Origin: Marinobacterium iners | GTDB taxonomy: Bacteria > Pseudomonadota > Gammaproteobacteria > Pseudomonadales > Balneatricaceae | Assembly (NCBI RefSeq): GCF_017310015.1 | Contig: NZ_CP022297.1 | Span: 3,224,001 to 3,288,000, forward strand | DNA length: 64,000 nucleotides | Direction of reading: 5' to 3' | Shown here: positions 1 through 10,134 of the stretch, in pieces | How the letters are laid out: every line of letters starts with the position of its first letter | Numbering within the stretch: position 1 is the stretch's first letter | Notes under the pieces: generated by a model | Databases searched by the model: none | Seen by the model: the letters and a program-made list of their open reading frames with translations, nothing else | What the model was told of the DNA's origin: nothing | Made by a program: the position numbers and the translations under genes

Positions 1-459
1 GATTGCAGCACCGGACACCAGCGGCACGCCGGCGGCAAAGCAGGCACTGTTGAGCGCAAAACGGGTGGCAAAGTTATCGCTGCAATCCAGTACCAGATCC
101 ACTTCACGCACCTGACGCTCCAGCGCTTCACCCTGCAACCGCTGATCCACTGCCGTAATCCGGACAGACGGATTGATCGCTTTCAGGCTGGCCTCGGCCG
201 AGCTGACCTTGGCTTCACCGCAGGCCGCTTCGGCATGAATAATCTGACGCTGCAGGTTGGTCAAATCTACTCGATCATCATCCACCAGCACCAGTTCACC
301 CACACCCGCCGCGGCCAGATAGGCAGCCGCCGGGCCACCCAGCCCTCCGAGACCCACGATCAGAATGCGCGCGGCCTGCCAGGCATCCTGACCGGCAATA
401 TCCACCTCCGGCAGCATGATACTGCGACTGTAACGCAGCAGCTGATCATCACTGAGCAT
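1..459 (-). CDS. moeB: MoeB/ThiF-family molybdopterin-synthase adenylyltransferase (3' part cut by window edge)
   Basis: E1-like enzyme that adenylates the C-terminal glycine of a sulfur-carrier protein (MoaD in molybdopterin synthesis, or ThiS-like partners) in the cytoplasm. The visible 153 residues start with an ATG at 459-457 that overlaps the end of prmC by 11 bases. They show the nucleotide-binding glycine loop GLGGLGG at residues 36-42, then the VDLTNLQRQ segment typical of MoeB/ThiF/HesA proteins. The rest, including any zinc-binding cysteines, lies outside the window, so MoeB cannot be fully separated from a ThiF-like paralogue. Position directly after prmC matches the hemA-prfA-prmC-moeB order of many gammaproteobacteria and favours MoeB. 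Confidence 0.85.
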   Translation of the reverse strand, partial: MLSDDQLLRYSRSIMLPEVDIAGQDAWQAARILIVGLGGLGGPAAAYLAAAGVGELVLVDDDRVDLTNLQRQIIHAEAACGEAKVSSAEASLKAINPSVRITAVDQRLQGEALERQVREVDLVLDCSDNFATRFALNSACFAAGVPLVSGAAI

Positions 460-1321
460 TGTCACCTCGCAGGACTGTATCACCGGGCCAGCAGCCACCA
501 CTGACACGATCATTGCCACCGTAGTCGCGGGCACTGAACACCTGCGCATACCCCAGCTGCTGCAGCAGCCGGCGTACGGCCTGCGCCTGATCGTAGCCAT
601 GTTCCAGCAGCAGCCACCCTTGCGGGCTCAGGTACTGGCGGACAGCTGTCGCGATCTGTTCGATATCGGCCATTCCCTTGCGTTCGGCAGTCAGGGCGCT
701 CAAAGGTTCAAAGCGTACGTCACCCTGTTGCAGATGCGGATCATCCGGATCGATATAGGGTGGATTACTGACGATCATGTCAAACCTGCCGTCCAGCGGT
801 TCGCACCAGCTGCCCTGGCGAACCTCAACATTAGCCAGTTCATATTCGGCCGCATTGATCTGGGCCAGCTTAACGGCATCCGGCTGCAGGTCGGTGGCCA
901 CCAGCTGCCATTCGGGTCGCTCACTGGCCAGCGCCAGTGCCAGTGCACCGGTTCCCGTACCCAGGTCTGCAACCCGGGCAGGGCCGGTATCCAGCCGCAG
1001 CAGCGCCTGTTCTACAAGTACTTCGGTATCCGGGCGTGGAATAAGGGTCGCAGGACTGACCCGCAGACGCAGGGTCCAGAAGTCACGGTAGCCCAGCAGA
1101 TGCGCCACCGGCTCACCGGCCCTGCGCCGCTCAAGCAATGCCAGAAAGGCCTGCTGCTGATCAGAAGTGAGGCATTCTTCCGGCCAGGTAAACAGCCAGC
1201 TGCGCGGTTGTTGCAGCACGTCGCACAGCAGTAATTCGACATCCAGGCGCGCACTGTCGCTGACCGCTTCAAGATCGGCCGCACGTGCCAGCGCAGCCGC
1301 AACTGTCAGGCATTTATTCAC
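449..1321 (-). CDS. prmC: Peptide chain release factor N5-glutamine methyltransferase PrmC (HemK)
   Basis: Uses S-adenosylmethionine to methylate the glutamine of the GGQ motif in release factors RF1 and RF2, which raises termination efficiency. The SAM-binding loop DLGTGTG (about 119-125) and the catalytic NPPY motif (about 186-189) are both present. I prefer the GTG start at 1321, giving 290 aa beginning MNKCL, because it overlaps the prfA stop by 8 bases as expected for translational coupling. An upstream in-frame GTG at 1333 would add four residues. It lies between prfA, whose product it modifies, and moeB. Confidence 0.93.
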   Translation of the reverse strand: MNKCLTVAAALARAADLEAVSDSARLDVELLLCDVLQQPRSWLFTWPEECLTSDQQQAFLALLERRRAGEPVAHLLGYRDFWTLRLRVSPATLIPRPDTEVLVEQALLRLDTGPARVADLGTGTGALALALASERPEWQLVATDLQPDAVKLAQINAAEYELANVEVRQGSWCEPLDGRFDMIVSNPPYIDPDDPHLQQGDVRFEPLSALTAERKGMADIEQIATAVRQYLSPQGWLLLEHGYDQAQAVRRLLQQLGYAQVFSARDYGGNDRVSGGCWPGDTVLRGDNAQ

Positions 1322-2399
1322 CGGACAAGGCACCCAACTGCTCGGCCTGATACTCGTTGCGCAGCGGCTGGATTACCTGATCCAGGTCTCCAGCCATCAC
1401 TTCATTCAGGCGGTAGATCGTCAGATTGATACGGTGGTCGGTGAGACGTCCCTGCGGAAAATTGTAGGTACGGATACGTTCGGAGCGATCCCCCGAACCG
1501 ACCAGACTTTTTCGGGTGCTGGCCTGTGCCGCCTGTTGCTTGTCCAGTTCCGCCTGCTTCAGGCGTGATGCCAGCAGCCCCATCGCCTTGGCGCGGTTCT
1601 TGTGCTGTGAGCGCTCCTCCTGACACTCCACCACAAGCCCGGTGGGCAGATGGGTAATGCGGATTGCGGAGTCGGTTTTGTTGATATGCTGGCCGCCAGC
1701 ACCCGAGGCACGGAAGGTATCCACACGCAAATCGGCCTTGTTTATCTCGATCTCGGCGGATTCGTCCAGCTCCGGCATGATCGCAACGGTACAGGCCGAG
1801 GTGTGGATGCGCCCCTGCGATTCGGTCTCGGGGACACGCTGCACGCGGTGGGCACCAGACTCAAACTTCAGCTGAGCATAGACATCCTGACCGACCACTC
1901 GGCTGATGATCTCCTTGTAACCGCCGTGCTCACCCTCGTTGGCACTGATTACCTCGACCCGCCATCCCTGACGCTCGGCGTAACGGGAGTACATGCGAAA
2001 CAGATCGCCGGAAAAAATTGCGGCTTCATCACCGCCGGTACCGGCGCGAACTTCCAGGAAGACGTTGCGGTGATCATCGGGATCCTTCGGCAGCAGCAGA
2101 ATCTGCAGCTCGGCTTCCAGCTGTTCGATACGCTCGCGGGCCGACTCGATCTCTTCGCGCGCCATCTCACGCATCTCGGCATCGTCTTCCTGCAGCATCT
2201 GTTCGGCGGAGGACTGGTCCTCTACCGCCTGCTGCCAGCGTGAAAAACTCTGGGCCACCGGCTCCAGTTCGGAATATTCGCGGGAGTAGTCTCGGAAACG
2301 GGCCTGATCGGCGATCACTTCAGCATCGCTGAGCAGCGCAGCCAGCTCCTCAAAACGCTCGCAAAGGGACTCAAGCCGGTGTTGTATGGAGGCTTTCAT
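1314..2399 (-). CDS. prfA: Peptide chain release factor 1 (RF1)
   Basis: Reads UAA and UAG in the ribosomal A site and triggers hydrolysis of peptidyl-tRNA. From the ATG at 2399 the protein is 361 aa, the normal RF1 length; the open frame runs further upstream but that part is unlike RF1. The GGQ motif is at 235-237 and the PxT codon-recognition tripeptide (PET) at 190-192, before [13 protein letters not shown]. The RF1-type tripeptide excludes RF2, and no frameshift site is seen. It lies 25 bases after hemA and overlaps prmC. Confidence 0.97.
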   Translation of the reverse strand: MKASIQHRLESLCERFEELAALLSDAEVIADQARFRDYSREYSELEPVAQSFSRWQQAVEDQSSAEQMLQEDDAEMREMAREEIESARERIEQLEAELQILLLPKDPDDHRNVFLEVRAGTGGDEAAIFSGDLFRMYSRYAERQGWRVEVISANEGEHGGYKEIISRVVGQDVYAQLKFESGAHRVQRVPETESQGRIHTSACTVAIMPELDESAEIEINKADLRVDTFRASGAGGQHINKTDSAIRITHLPTGLVVECQEERSQHKNRAKAMGLLASRLKQAELDKQQAAQASTRKSLVGSGDRSERIRTYNFPQGRLTDHRINLTIYRLNEVMAGDLDQVIQPLRNEYQAEQLGALSGE

Positions 2400-2424
2400 C
2401 GTGACGCAGACTCCTGTTGCTGTC

Positions 2425-3699
2425 TCATGAACCGCTGTGGTCGGGGGGGGTAAGCTGATACAGTTCCTGTACCAGTTGCAGCAGCTCTTCACGCCCTTCG
2501 GCGGACGCCTGGCGCAGCTGAACGGTCGGTTGATGCAGCAGTTTATTAGTCAGTCCGTGGGCGAAACGCTGCAGCACGTCTTCAGCCGGTTTGCCATTGG
2601 CCAACATGCGCATGGCTTTCTCCAGCTCCTGTGCTGCCGTTTCATGGGCACTCTGTCGCAGCAGGGTGAGGGTATCAACCGCATCCAGCTCACGCAGCCG
2701 ACGCATGTACTCCAGCGTGCCGGCTTCAATGATACCTTCGGCATCACGGGCCGCACTCTGACGCTCACGCTGGTTTTCCTCAATCACTTCCTTGAGGTCA
2801 TCAACGGTATAGAGGTAGACATCGTCCAGCTCACCCACCTGAGGCTCGATGTCACGCGGCACCGCAATATCCACCATAAAGATCGGCCGGTGCTTGCGCT
2901 TTTTCAGCGCCGCTTCCACTGCACCCTTGCCCAAAATCGGCAACTGGCTGGCAGTGGAGGCGATCAGAATATCGGTCTGGGGCAGCTCGTCGGGGATCTG
3001 TCCCAGCTCGATGGCACGCCCGTTGAACTCCTCGGCAACGGCCAGCGCGCGTGCAAGTGTGCGGTTTGCCACCGTGATTTGCTGCACGCCGGCACGCTTG
3101 AGATGGCGTGCAACCAATTCGATGGTCTCGCCGGCCCCGATCAGCAAGGCCCGGCTTTTGCCCAGATCGGCAAAAATGTGTTGCGCCAGGCTAACGGCCG
3201 CGTAGGCCACCGAAACCGGGTTTTGGCCGATGGCGGTCTGAGTACGCACATTTTTGGCCACCGAAAATGTGCTGCGGAACAGCCGCCCCAATTCAACGCT
3301 GACCAGCCCCTCCGCCTGAGACACCGAGAACGCAGACTTGAGCTGTCCCAGTATCTGCGGTTCGCCCAGCACCAGCGAGTCCAGCCCGCAGGCCACGCGC
3401 ATCATATGGCGTACCGCTGCATCGTCCCAATAGGCGTAAGAACAGCGTTGCAGCTCCTCTACGTCAAGGTCGTGATAACGCCCCAGCCATTCCAGCAGAG
3501 CACGGCTACCCTCCAGCTCGGTAGTAGAGCAGTAGAGTTCGGTCCGGTTACAGGTGGACAGAATCGCCACTTCGGAAAGCCGGGCATGCAGCCGCGCCTC
3601 ATGCAACGCCTGAGCCAGTTTTTCCGGTGCGAACGCCACCCGCTCGCGTACTTCGACCGGTGCCGTTTTGTGATTGATACCTAACGCCAGCAGAGCCAT
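2425..3699 (-). CDS. hemA: Glutamyl-tRNA reductase
   Basis: NADPH-dependent reduction of glutamyl-tRNA(Glu) to glutamate-1-semialdehyde, the first committed step of the C5 haem pathway. The 424-aa product starts [19 protein letters not shown]; the catalytic cysteine is Cys50 in STCNRTELY. The NADPH-binding region ([16 protein letters not shown]) and the C-terminal helical dimerisation domain are recognisable. It heads the minus-strand hemA-prfA-prmC-moeB operon. The promoter should lie in the 187-base divergent gap shared with the TPR lipoprotein gene. Confidence 0.97.
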   Translation of the reverse strand: MALLALGINHKTAPVEVRERVAFAPEKLAQALHEARLHARLSEVAILSTCNRTELYCSTTELEGSRALLEWLGRYHDLDVEELQRCSYAYWDDAAVRHMMRVACGLDSLVLGEPQILGQLKSAFSVSQAEGLVSVELGRLFRSTFSVAKNVRTQTAIGQNPVSVAYAAVSLAQHIFADLGKSRALLIGAGETIELVARHLKRAGVQQITVANRTLARALAVAEEFNGRAIELGQIPDELPQTDILIASTASQLPILGKGAVEAALKKRKHRPIFMVDIAVPRDIEPQVGELDDVYLYTVDDLKEVIEENQRERQSAARDAEGIIEAGTLEYMRRLRELDAVDTLTLLRQSAHETAAQELEKAMRMLANGKPAEDVLQRFAHGLTNKLLHQPTVQLRQASAEGREELLQLVQELYQLTPPDHSGS

Positions 3700-3886
3700 A
3701 GAAGGTTCGTATCACCCCATTACAGACAAGCGCGTAATCATACACCTTTGCCGCGTCCGGATTAACCCACCCGTGGCAGTTCTGCGTACAGAGCAGGACA
3801 ACCCGCCGTCGGACAGCTGCAGATGGCATGACAGCCCCGACTCAATTGCTCTATAGTGAGATTTCCAACCCACCAGGATCGGAAAC

Positions 3887-5614
3887 GTGCATCAGTTTAT
3901 GAACAAACCTCTGCTGATCAGCCTGATCACCAGCCTGCTGATCACCGGCTGCAGCCAAATGGACAGGACGCCCTCTTCCGCCAATGCGGATACTCTTGAG
4001 CTGGCGCCAACCACCACCTATATCAAGGGCGAGCTCAACGCCGACAGCCTGTACCAGCTATTAAGTGCCGAGCTGGCCGGCAAGCAGGGCCGCTTTGACC
4101 TTGCTCTTGAGCACTACCTGAACCAGACGCGGCTGACCCGAGACCCTGCGGTAGCCGAGCGCGCCACGCGTATTGCCCAGTTTCTGCGCCGCCCGGATGC
4201 CGTCATGGAGACGAGCCGGCTGTGGAGTGAAATCGAGCCTGGCAACATTGAGCCACTGCACATCCGGGCCAACATCCTGCTGCATGAGCGCCAATTTGAG
4301 TTAGCCCTTCCCCTGCTCGAACAGGTATTGGAGCAGGGTGGTGACGAGGCACTGACCCTGATCGCAGCTCAGAGCGAAGAAATGCCGGCCGAAGTTGCCG
4401 AGCACTACTATGACTTGCTGACTAGACTCAACCGACAGCAGCCAGAGCAGCTCGACTATCTGCTGACTCGGGTACTGCTTCTGCGCCAGCTGGATAGAAC
4501 CACAGCAGCTGCCGAGCTACTGGACGCCGTTCTGCGCGTGGAGCCCGACCAGGCTGAACTGGTACTGCAACGTGCCGAGATCTATCGCCAACAAGGGCAG
4601 CCGGCCCAAGGGCTCAAACTGGTCCAGCGCGCCCTGCGCCAGGAACCAGAACATACACGTCTGGCCGCCTCACGCGCCCAGTTGCTGCTGCTGTCTGGCC
4701 AAACTGAAATGGCCTGGGAAGCGATCCAGCAACTGCTGCAACAGCAGGAGGACAATCAACAGCTACGCTATTATTTCGCTCTTTTGCTGCTTGAGAACAA
4801 CCGGCCCGAACAAAGCCGTCGACTGCTGCAACAGCTACTGGACCAACAGCCTGACAATTCGGCACCACATTTCTATCTTGGGGTCATTGCTCAGCAGCAG
4901 GAGCAGCGAGAACTGGCTTTGGAACATTTCCTTCAAGTCGACCAGGGCCCCAACCTGATTCAGGCCTACGCCCGCGCCCTGAGCCTGTTTGAAAGCGCCG
5001 ATGATCAGGCCAGAGTCACCGCACTGATCGCAACAGGTCGAGAAAGTCATCCGGATCAGCGAGAAGATCTGATCATCCTGCAAGTCGAGTGGCTCGACCG
5101 GGTCGGCCTGCGCCCCGAGGCACTGGCCATTCTGAACCAGTCGCTGGAGCAGTCTCCCGACAGCGTTAACCTGCTGTACACCCGTTCCATGCTGACCGAC
5201 TCCGAACAGTCACAACAAATGATCAGCGACCTTCGCCGTGCACTGGTCCTGTCTCCGGACAACCCGATGCTGCAGAATGCCCTCGGCTACACGCTGACCC
5301 TCTACACAGACGAACTGGAAGAGGCGCACGCCCTGATCAGCCGCGCACTTGCACAGCAACCGGAAGATGCCGCCATACTGGACTCCATGGGCTGGGTTCT
5401 GCACAGGCTGGGGCGCAATGAGGAAGCGCTCCACTTTTTGCAGCAGGCCCATTCGCGCTACCCCGAACCAGAAGTAACGGCTCATCTGGTGCAGGTACTA
5501 TGGGCGCTGGACCAACAACAGCGAGCAACCGAACTGCTGCTGCAGGCACTGGAACAACAGCCAAATGACTCACACCTGCTGGAAGCCGCCGATATGATCG
5601 GAGTCACGCCATGA
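3887..5614 (+). CDS. Tetratricopeptide-repeat lipoprotein upstream of lolB
   Basis: A 575-aa lipoprotein made almost wholly of TPR helices. The signal peptide ends in a lipobox (LLITGC, Cys at residue 22) with Ser-Gln following, which suggests outer-membrane sorting by Lol. I take the GTG at 3887 as start because AGGA lies 8 bases upstream; the ATG at 3899 is possible. Repeats fill roughly residues 55-570 and are Gln/Leu-rich. Proteins of this kind directly before lolB are common in pseudomonads and relatives. The ATGA overlap with lolB shows translational coupling. Exact role unknown; protein-protein scaffolding at the outer membrane is the inference. Confidence 0.85.
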   Translation: MHQFMNKPLLISLITSLLITGCSQMDRTPSSANADTLELAPTTTYIKGELNADSLYQLLSAELAGKQGRFDLALEHYLNQTRLTRDPAVAERATRIAQFLRRPDAVMETSRLWSEIEPGNIEPLHIRANILLHERQFELALPLLEQVLEQGGDEALTLIAAQSEEMPAEVAEHYYDLLTRLNRQQPEQLDYLLTRVLLLRQLDRTTAAAELLDAVLRVEPDQAELVLQRAEIYRQQGQPAQGLKLVQRALRQEPEHTRLAASRAQLLLLSGQTEMAWEAIQQLLQQQEDNQQLRYYFALLLLENNRPEQSRRLLQQLLDQQPDNSAPHFYLGVIAQQQEQRELALEHFLQVDQGPNLIQAYARALSLFESADDQARVTALIATGRESHPDQREDLIILQVEWLDRVGLRPEALAILNQSLEQSPDSVNLLYTRSMLTDSEQSQQMISDLRRALVLSPDNPMLQNALGYTLTLYTDELEEAHALISRALAQQPEDAAILDSMGWVLHRLGRNEEALHFLQQAHSRYPEPEVTAHLVQVLWALDQQQRATELLLQALEQQPNDSHLLEAADMIGVTP

Positions 5615-6186
5615 GGCCCCTTTTACCACTGCTGCTGGTATTGCTCCTGGGTGGCTGCAGTCAGTTGCAAACCCGTGAGCCGGCAATGCCCACAGATTCA
5701 CGTCCGGTACTGCAGCTTGAAAGCTGGTCACTGGAGGGGCGCATCGGCATTCGCCATGACGGCGAAGTCAACAGTGCCAATCTGAGCTGGAAGCAGCAGC
5801 CGGCTGCCTATCAGATAGCCCTGACCGGCCCGCTTGGTCAGGGGGGGCTGCGCATCGAGGGCCGAGACAACAGTGTCAGTCTGCAGCAGTCAGGGTCTGA
5901 CGAAATCTACCGGGCAACAACGCCCGAAGCCCTGATGCAGCAACTGCTGGGCTGGCACCTGCCCCTGTCCCATACACGCTACTGGGTACGAGGCGTACCC
6001 GACCCCAGCCTGCACTGGCAGGCGTTGAAGGACGAGCAGGGTTTCAGCCAGGCTGGCTGGAAGGTTGAATATGACCGTTACACTCGCGCCGGCACACTGG
6101 TGCTGCCGGAGAAGATACGTCTGACCCGCCCGGATATGCGCATTACACTGGTTGTTAACCATTGGACGACCGACCTGCAGCCTTGA
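5611..6186 (+). CDS. lolB: Outer-membrane lipoprotein receptor LolB
   Basis: Accepts lipoproteins from the periplasmic carrier LolA and inserts them in the inner leaflet of the outer membrane. 191 aa with a lipoprotein signal (LLLGGC, Cys16). The body follows the LolB pattern (LESWSLEGRIGIRHDGEVNSA). Start overlaps the preceding TPR gene by 4 bases. In related genomes ispE follows immediately; here only about 105 bases separate lolB from a tRNA gene. Confidence 0.92.
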   Translation: MRPLLPLLLVLLLGGCSQLQTREPAMPTDSRPVLQLESWSLEGRIGIRHDGEVNSANLSWKQQPAAYQIALTGPLGQGGLRIEGRDNSVSLQQSGSDEIYRATTPEALMQQLLGWHLPLSHTRYWVRGVPDPSLHWQALKDEQGFSQAGWKVEYDRYTRAGTLVLPEKIRLTRPDMRITLVVNHWTTDLQP

Positions 6187-6291
6187 GCCGATCGAATTTG
6201 GCAACAAATTTGCCACAGGGGTTGATTTCGACAGGCTCTTTGTTGAGAATATGCGCCTTCTTGGAGCGTGGTCCACACCACAGGAGACGAC
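6187..6291 (+). promoter_or_regulatory. lolB-tRNA-Gln gap with possible tRNA promoter
   Basis: Non-coding gap at the place where ispE is normally found. A weak sigma70-like pair can be read (TTGATT at 6222-6227 and GAATAT at 6247-6252, spacer 19), about 40 bases before the tRNA. No remnant of an IspE reading frame is seen in it. Confidence 0.3.
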
Positions 6292-6366
6292 AGGGGTATC
6301 GCCAAGCGGTAAGGCACTGGATTCTGATTCCAGCATGCGGAGGTTCGAATCCTCCTACCCCTGCCA
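6292..6366 (+). tRNA. tRNA-Gln (anticodon CUG)
   Basis: 75 nt including an encoded CCA. Acceptor stem AGGGGTA/TACCCCT, TPsiC arm GGTTCGAATCC, anticodon stem CTGGA/TCCAG with loop TTCTGAT, so anticodon CTG reading CAG. Sequence identical to the copy at 10135-10209. Lies just before prs. Confidence 0.95.
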
Positions 6367-6429
6367 AACACCATGACAGACTTCCTCTCTACTACATCTA
6401 ACTCCGACGCAATCGAGAAGGTAATCGCC

Positions 6430-7371
6430 GTGTCTAAAATGATGGTCTTCACCGGCAATGCAAACCCGGAGCTGGCACAAAAAGTTGTCGAACGCCTGGA
6501 CATTCCCATGGGCAAGGCACAGGTTGGCCGCTTCAGTGACGGCGAAGTAAGCGTCGAGATCCAGGAAAATGTTCGTGGTAAGGATGTATTCATCATCCAG
6601 TCAACCTGCGCGCCCACCAATGACAACCTGATGGAGCTGATTGTATTCGCTGACGCCATGCGTCGCGCCTCGGCCACCCGCATCACGGCTGTTATCCCCT
6701 ACTTCGGCTACGCCCGCCAGGATCGTCGTCCGCGTTCAGCGCGTGTACCGATCAGCGCCAAGGTCGTGGCCAGCATGATTGCCAACGTGGGCATCGACCG
6801 CGTACTGACGGTTGATCTGCACGCTGACCAGATTCAGGGCTTCTTCGACATTCCTGTAGACAACGTTTACGGCTCCCCGGTACTGCTCGATGACATCGTG
6901 GATCAGCAGTACGATGATATCATCGTAGTGTCCCCGGATGTGGGCGGCGTTGTCCGTGCCCGTGCCGTTGCCAAACAGCTTGACTGCGACCTGGCGATCA
7001 TCGACAAGCGTCGTGAGCGTGCCAACGAATCCCAGGTGATGAACATCATCGGCGATGTGTCCGGTCGTACCTGCATTCTGGTCGATGATATGTGTGACAC
7101 TGCCGGCACCCTGTGCAAGGCTGCCAAGGCACTGAAAGACAAGGGTGCCGCCCGCGTAGTCTCCTACGTGACCCACCCGGTTCTGTCCGGCCCGGCAATC
7201 AACAACATTATCGGCTCTCAGCTGGATGAGCTGGTCGTTTCCGACACCATCCCGCTGTCCGAGCAGGCGCAGAAGTGTGACAAGATTCGTCAGCTTTCAC
7301 TGTCACCTCTGCTGGCAGAAGCGGTACGCCGCGTCTGCAATGAAGAATCCATCAGTGCCATGTTCCGCTAA
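6430..7371 (+). CDS. prs: Ribose-phosphate pyrophosphokinase (PRPP synthetase)
   Basis: Makes 5-phosphoribosyl-1-pyrophosphate from ribose-5-phosphate and ATP for purine, pyrimidine, NAD, His and Trp synthesis. I place the start at GTG 6430 ([16 protein letters not shown]), giving 313 aa like relatives, with GAGAAGG 8 bases upstream; an ATG at 6373 would add 19 unconserved residues. Key parts: [11 protein letters not shown] (ATP/regulatory region), the [11 protein letters not shown] signature, and the PRPP loop DDMCDTAGT at about 219-227. It follows tRNA-Gln and precedes rplY. Confidence 0.96.
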   Translation: MSKMMVFTGNANPELAQKVVERLDIPMGKAQVGRFSDGEVSVEIQENVRGKDVFIIQSTCAPTNDNLMELIVFADAMRRASATRITAVIPYFGYARQDRRPRSARVPISAKVVASMIANVGIDRVLTVDLHADQIQGFFDIPVDNVYGSPVLLDDIVDQQYDDIIVVSPDVGGVVRARAVAKQLDCDLAIIDKRRERANESQVMNIIGDVSGRTCILVDDMCDTAGTLCKAAKALKDKGAARVVSYVTHPVLSGPAINNIIGSQLDELVVSDTIPLSEQAQKCDKIRQLSLSPLLAEAVRRVCNEESISAMFR

Positions 7372-7492
7372 CCGGAACGGGCACTGAACCACGGGCACGT
7401 CCCGTGATTTGAAGGTCCACCATGGACCGCCCACATGCTGCATGCTTCTGGTCGCGGGGGTATGCAGCTTTAATATATAAGGTATATAAAAC
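7372..7492 (+). promoter_or_regulatory. prs-rplY spacer with two hairpins
   Basis: Two stem-loops can be drawn: CACGGG/CCCGTG (7390-7395 with 7401-7406) and GCTGCAT/ATGCAGC (7437-7443 with 7462-7468), the second followed by TTTAATAT and then the rplY ribosome-binding site AAGG. They may act as a weak terminator of prs or as an rplY leader; neither has a clean U-tract. Confidence 0.35.
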
Positions 7493-8083
7493 ATGGCTAA
7501 ATTTACTGTAAACGCTGTTGCCCGTGACGATCAGGGGAAAGGTGCGAGCCGCCGCCTGCGTCGTGAAGGTCTGGTACCGGGCATCATCTACGGCTCTTCC
7601 GAGCCGAAGGCGATCTCCGTGATCGGCAAAGACCTGTACCGCATGCTGCTGGAAGACGGTTTCTACTCGTCCATCCTGACCCTGAACCTCGACGGTCAGG
7701 ACCAGCCGGTTATTATCAAGGATCTGCAGCGTCACCCGTCCAAGCCGGTTGTACTGCACGCTGACTTCCAGCGCATCGATGACAACCAGAAGATCAAGCT
7801 GCAGGTTCCGCTGGCCTTCGTGAACTTCGAAAAGTCTGCTGCCGCCAAGGCCGCAGCCAAGTTCGCTCAGGAAGCTGCCACCGTTGAAATTTCCTGCCTG
7901 CCGAAAGACCTGCCGGAAGCTCTGGAAGTGGAGCTGGGCCAGATCGAAATGGGCCAGACCGCTCACCTGTCCGACATTTCACTGCCGGAAGGCGTTGAAA
8001 TCGTCGCCCTGCGTCGCGGTGAAGACCACGACCAGAGCGTTGGCTACTGCTACGCACCGCGTGGTGCTCGCGCCGCCAAGTAA
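7493..8083 (+). CDS. rplY: 50S ribosomal protein L25, long CTC/TL5 form
   Basis: Binds 5S rRNA loop E in the large subunit. 196 aa, longer than the E. coli single-domain form (about 94 aa). The N-terminal L25 domain (KGASRRLRREGLVPGIIYG) is followed from about residue 95 by the beta-rich CTC C-terminal domain (VEISCLPKDLPEALEVELG). This two-domain form is usual in pseudomonads and relatives. Lies between prs and pth as in those genomes. Confidence 0.95.
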   Translation: MAKFTVNAVARDDQGKGASRRLRREGLVPGIIYGSSEPKAISVIGKDLYRMLLEDGFYSSILTLNLDGQDQPVIIKDLQRHPSKPVVLHADFQRIDDNQKIKLQVPLAFVNFEKSAAAKAAAKFAQEAATVEISCLPKDLPEALEVELGQIEMGQTAHLSDISLPEGVEIVALRRGEDHDQSVGYCYAPRGARAAK

Positions 8084-8105
8084 GTTCTGACAGACAGGCA
8101 AAGGC

Positions 8106-8693
8106 ATGAATGACCGGATTCAACTGATCGTCGGTCTCGGCAACCCCGGGACAGAGTACAGCCAGACCCGTCACAATGCCGGCGCCGAGCTGGTGGAGCA
8201 GCTTGCTGCCCACCAGCACATCTCCTTGCAATCGGAGAAGAAATTCTTCGGCCTCTATGGCAAGGTGCTGATCAACCACCAACTGGTCCATCTGCTGGTT
8301 CCCACAACCTACATGAATCGCAGCGGACAGTCCGTGGCAGCTCTGGCCAACTTCTACAAGATTCCTACCAGCGACATACTGGTCGTGCACGATGAGCTGG
8401 ACATCCAGCCCGGCACCGCTCGCCTGAAACAGGGCGGCGGACACGGCGGACACAACGGCCTGCGCGACATTATCAGTAAGCTGGGGAACGACCGTAATTT
8501 CTATCGTCTGCGCCTTGGCATCGGCCATCCGGGCAGCGCTGCCCAGGTTTCCGGCTTTGTACTGAGCAAAGCACCGGTGGCTGAACGCGACAAGACACAG
8601 GCTGCCATTGATGAAGCGCTGCGTGCGCTGCCCCTTGCCGTCAGCGGTGACTGGGCACGTGCCATGAACCAGCTGCACAGTTTCAACGGCTAA
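8106..8693 (+). CDS. pth: Peptidyl-tRNA hydrolase
   Basis: Hydrolyses peptidyl-tRNAs released by abortive translation. 195 aa; [17 protein letters not shown] at 10-26 carries the catalytic His23 and Asn13. [25 protein letters not shown] holds the remaining active-site residues (Asp/Asn). Starts 22 bases after rplY and is followed 20 bases later by ychF, a conserved order. Confidence 0.97.
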   Translation: MNDRIQLIVGLGNPGTEYSQTRHNAGAELVEQLAAHQHISLQSEKKFFGLYGKVLINHQLVHLLVPTTYMNRSGQSVAALANFYKIPTSDILVVHDELDIQPGTARLKQGGGHGGHNGLRDIISKLGNDRNFYRLRLGIGHPGSAAQVSGFVLSKAPVAERDKTQAAIDEALRALPLAVSGDWARAMNQLHSFNG

Positions 8694-8713
8694 CCTCAAT
8701 ACAGGATCTGATC

Positions 8714-9805
8714 ATGGGTTTCAAATGCGGTATTGTCGGACTTCCCAATGTCGGCAAGTCCACGCTCTTCAATGCCCTGACCAAAGCGGGCATCGACGCC
8801 GAGAACTTTCCTTTCTGTACCATTGAGCCGAATGCCGGCGTTGTTCCCATGCCGGACCCACGCCTCAATGCACTGGCCGAAATCGTCAAACCCGAACGCG
8901 TCCTCCCGACCACCATGGAGTTTGTGGATATCGCCGGCCTGGTTGCAGGCGCCTCCAAGGGCGAAGGTCTGGGCAACAAGTTCCTGGCCAACATCCGCGA
9001 AACCGATGCCATCGCGCATGTGGTGCGCTGCTTCGAAGATGACAACGTTATCCACGTTTCCAACCGTATTCATCCGCTGGAAGATATTGAAACCATCAAT
9101 ATGGAGCTGGCTCTGTCGGATCTGGATTCCTGCGAAAAGCAGCTTCTGCGTGTTCAGCGCAACGCCAAGGGCGGTGACAAGGACGCGATTGCAGCCAAGG
9201 CACTGCTGGAAAAAATGATCCCGCACCTGGCGGAAGGTCTGCCTGTACGAGGACTTGAGCTAAGCGATGACGAGCGCAAGCTGGCCCGCAGTTTCCACCT
9301 GCTGACCACCAAGCCAACCATGTACATCGCCAACGTGTCCGAAGATGGCTTCGAAAACAACCCCTACCTGGATCAAGTGAAGGAACTGGCGGCTTCCGAG
9401 GGCGCCGAAGTCGTTGCGATCTGCAACAAGCTGGAGTCTGAAATTGCCGAGCTGGAAGACGAGGAAAAAATCGAATTCCTGCAGGAGATGGGTATGGACG
9501 AGCCCGGCCTTGACCGCGTCATCCGCGCCGGTTACAGCCTGCTGGGCCTGCAAACCTATTTCACCGCCGGTGTAAAGGAAGTCCGCGCCTGGACCGTCAA
9601 GATCGGTGCTACCGCGCCTCAGGCGGCTGGTGTGATCCATACTGACTTCGAAAAGGGTTTCATCCGTGCTGAAGTGATCAGCTACGACGACTTCATCGCC
9701 TACAAGGGTGAACAGGGCGCCAAGGACGCCGGCCGCTGGCGCCTGGAAGGCAAGGAGTACATCGTCAAAGACGGTGATGTGGTTCACTTCCGCTTCAACG
9801 TCTGA
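8714..9805 (+). CDS. ychF: Redox/ribosome-linked ATPase YchF (OLA1 family)
   Basis: Obg-family P-loop protein that prefers ATP. 363 aa; P-loop GLPNVGKST at 9-17, switch region DIAGLV followed by [10 protein letters not shown], and a nucleotide-specificity motif NKLE in place of NKxD, which fits the known ATP preference of the family. A C-terminal TGS-like domain (about 280-363, ending [12 protein letters not shown]) is present. Last gene of the prs-rplY-pth-ychF run; no strong terminator follows before the tRNA promoter. Confidence 0.96.
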   Translation: MGFKCGIVGLPNVGKSTLFNALTKAGIDAENFPFCTIEPNAGVVPMPDPRLNALAEIVKPERVLPTTMEFVDIAGLVAGASKGEGLGNKFLANIRETDAIAHVVRCFEDDNVIHVSNRIHPLEDIETINMELALSDLDSCEKQLLRVQRNAKGGDKDAIAAKALLEKMIPHLAEGLPVRGLELSDDERKLARSFHLLTTKPTMYIANVSEDGFENNPYLDQVKELAASEGAEVVAICNKLESEIAELEDEEKIEFLQEMGMDEPGLDRVIRAGYSLLGLQTYFTAGVKEVRAWTVKIGATAPQAAGVIHTDFEKGFIRAEVISYDDFIAYKGEQGAKDAGRWRLEGKEYIVKDGDVVHFRFNV

Positions 9806-9828
9806 TTCGTTTTTTTGCTTTCAAGCCG

Positions 9829-9857
9829 TTGACAGCGTTACGAAAACAGGGAATAAT
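9829..9857 (+). promoter_or_regulatory. Consensus sigma70 promoter of the Met/Gln tRNA cluster
   Basis: Perfect -35 TTGACA at 9829-9834, 17-base spacer, -10 AATAAT at 9852-9857, then a GC-rich discriminator (GCGGCC). The layout is typical of stable-RNA promoters and suggests stringent control. It sits 20 bases before the first tRNA. Confidence 0.8.
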
Positions 9858-9877
9858 TCGCGGCCTTGAAAGCTTAT

Positions 9878-9954
9878 GGCAATGTAGCTCAGTTGGTTAG
9901 AGCAACGCATTCATAATGCGTGGGTCGCAGGTTCGAGTCCCGCCATTGCCACCA
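9878..9954 (+). tRNA. tRNA-Met, elongator (CAU), copy 1
   Basis: 77 nt with encoded CCA. Acceptor GGCAATG/CATTGCC, anticodon stem ACGCA/TGCGT with loop TTCATAA, so CAU. It has a standard paired acceptor end and strongly resembles E. coli elongator tRNA-Met, so it is not the initiator. Identical to copy 2. Confidence 0.93.
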
Positions 9955-9969
9955 TGTTTTCGAGATTGC

Positions 9970-10044
9970 AGGGGTATAGCCAAGCGGTAAGGCAACGGGT
10001 TTTGATCCCGTCATGCGGAGGTTCGAATCCTCCTACCCCTGCCA
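9970..10044 (+). tRNA. tRNA-Gln (anticodon UUG)
   Basis: 75 nt with encoded CCA. Same acceptor and T arms as the CUG copies but anticodon stem ACGGG/CCCGT with loop TTTTGAT, so anticodon UUG (reads CAA). Second gene in the cluster. Confidence 0.95.
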
Positions 10045-10049
10045 TTTGT

Positions 10050-10126
10050 GGCAATGTAGCTCAGTTGGTTAGAGCAACGCATTCATAATGCGTGGGTCGC
10101 AGGTTCGAGTCCCGCCATTGCCACCA
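10050..10126 (+). tRNA. tRNA-Met, elongator (CAU), copy 2
   Basis: 77 nt, same sequence as 9878-9954. Only 5 bases separate it from the preceding tRNA-Gln, so the transcript must be cut by tRNA processing enzymes. Confidence 0.93.
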
Positions 10127-10134
10127 TTCTTTAC

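Noticed and set aside
2437..3684. 415-codon open frame opposite hemA
   Set aside because: Antisense frame of a GC-rich gene; the product has no recognisable domain and no ribosome-binding site, while hemA is certain.
7390..7406. CACGGG/CCCGTG hairpin as prs terminator
   Set aside because: Only 6 bp and followed by ATTTG rather than a U-tract; kept only as part of the spacer description.
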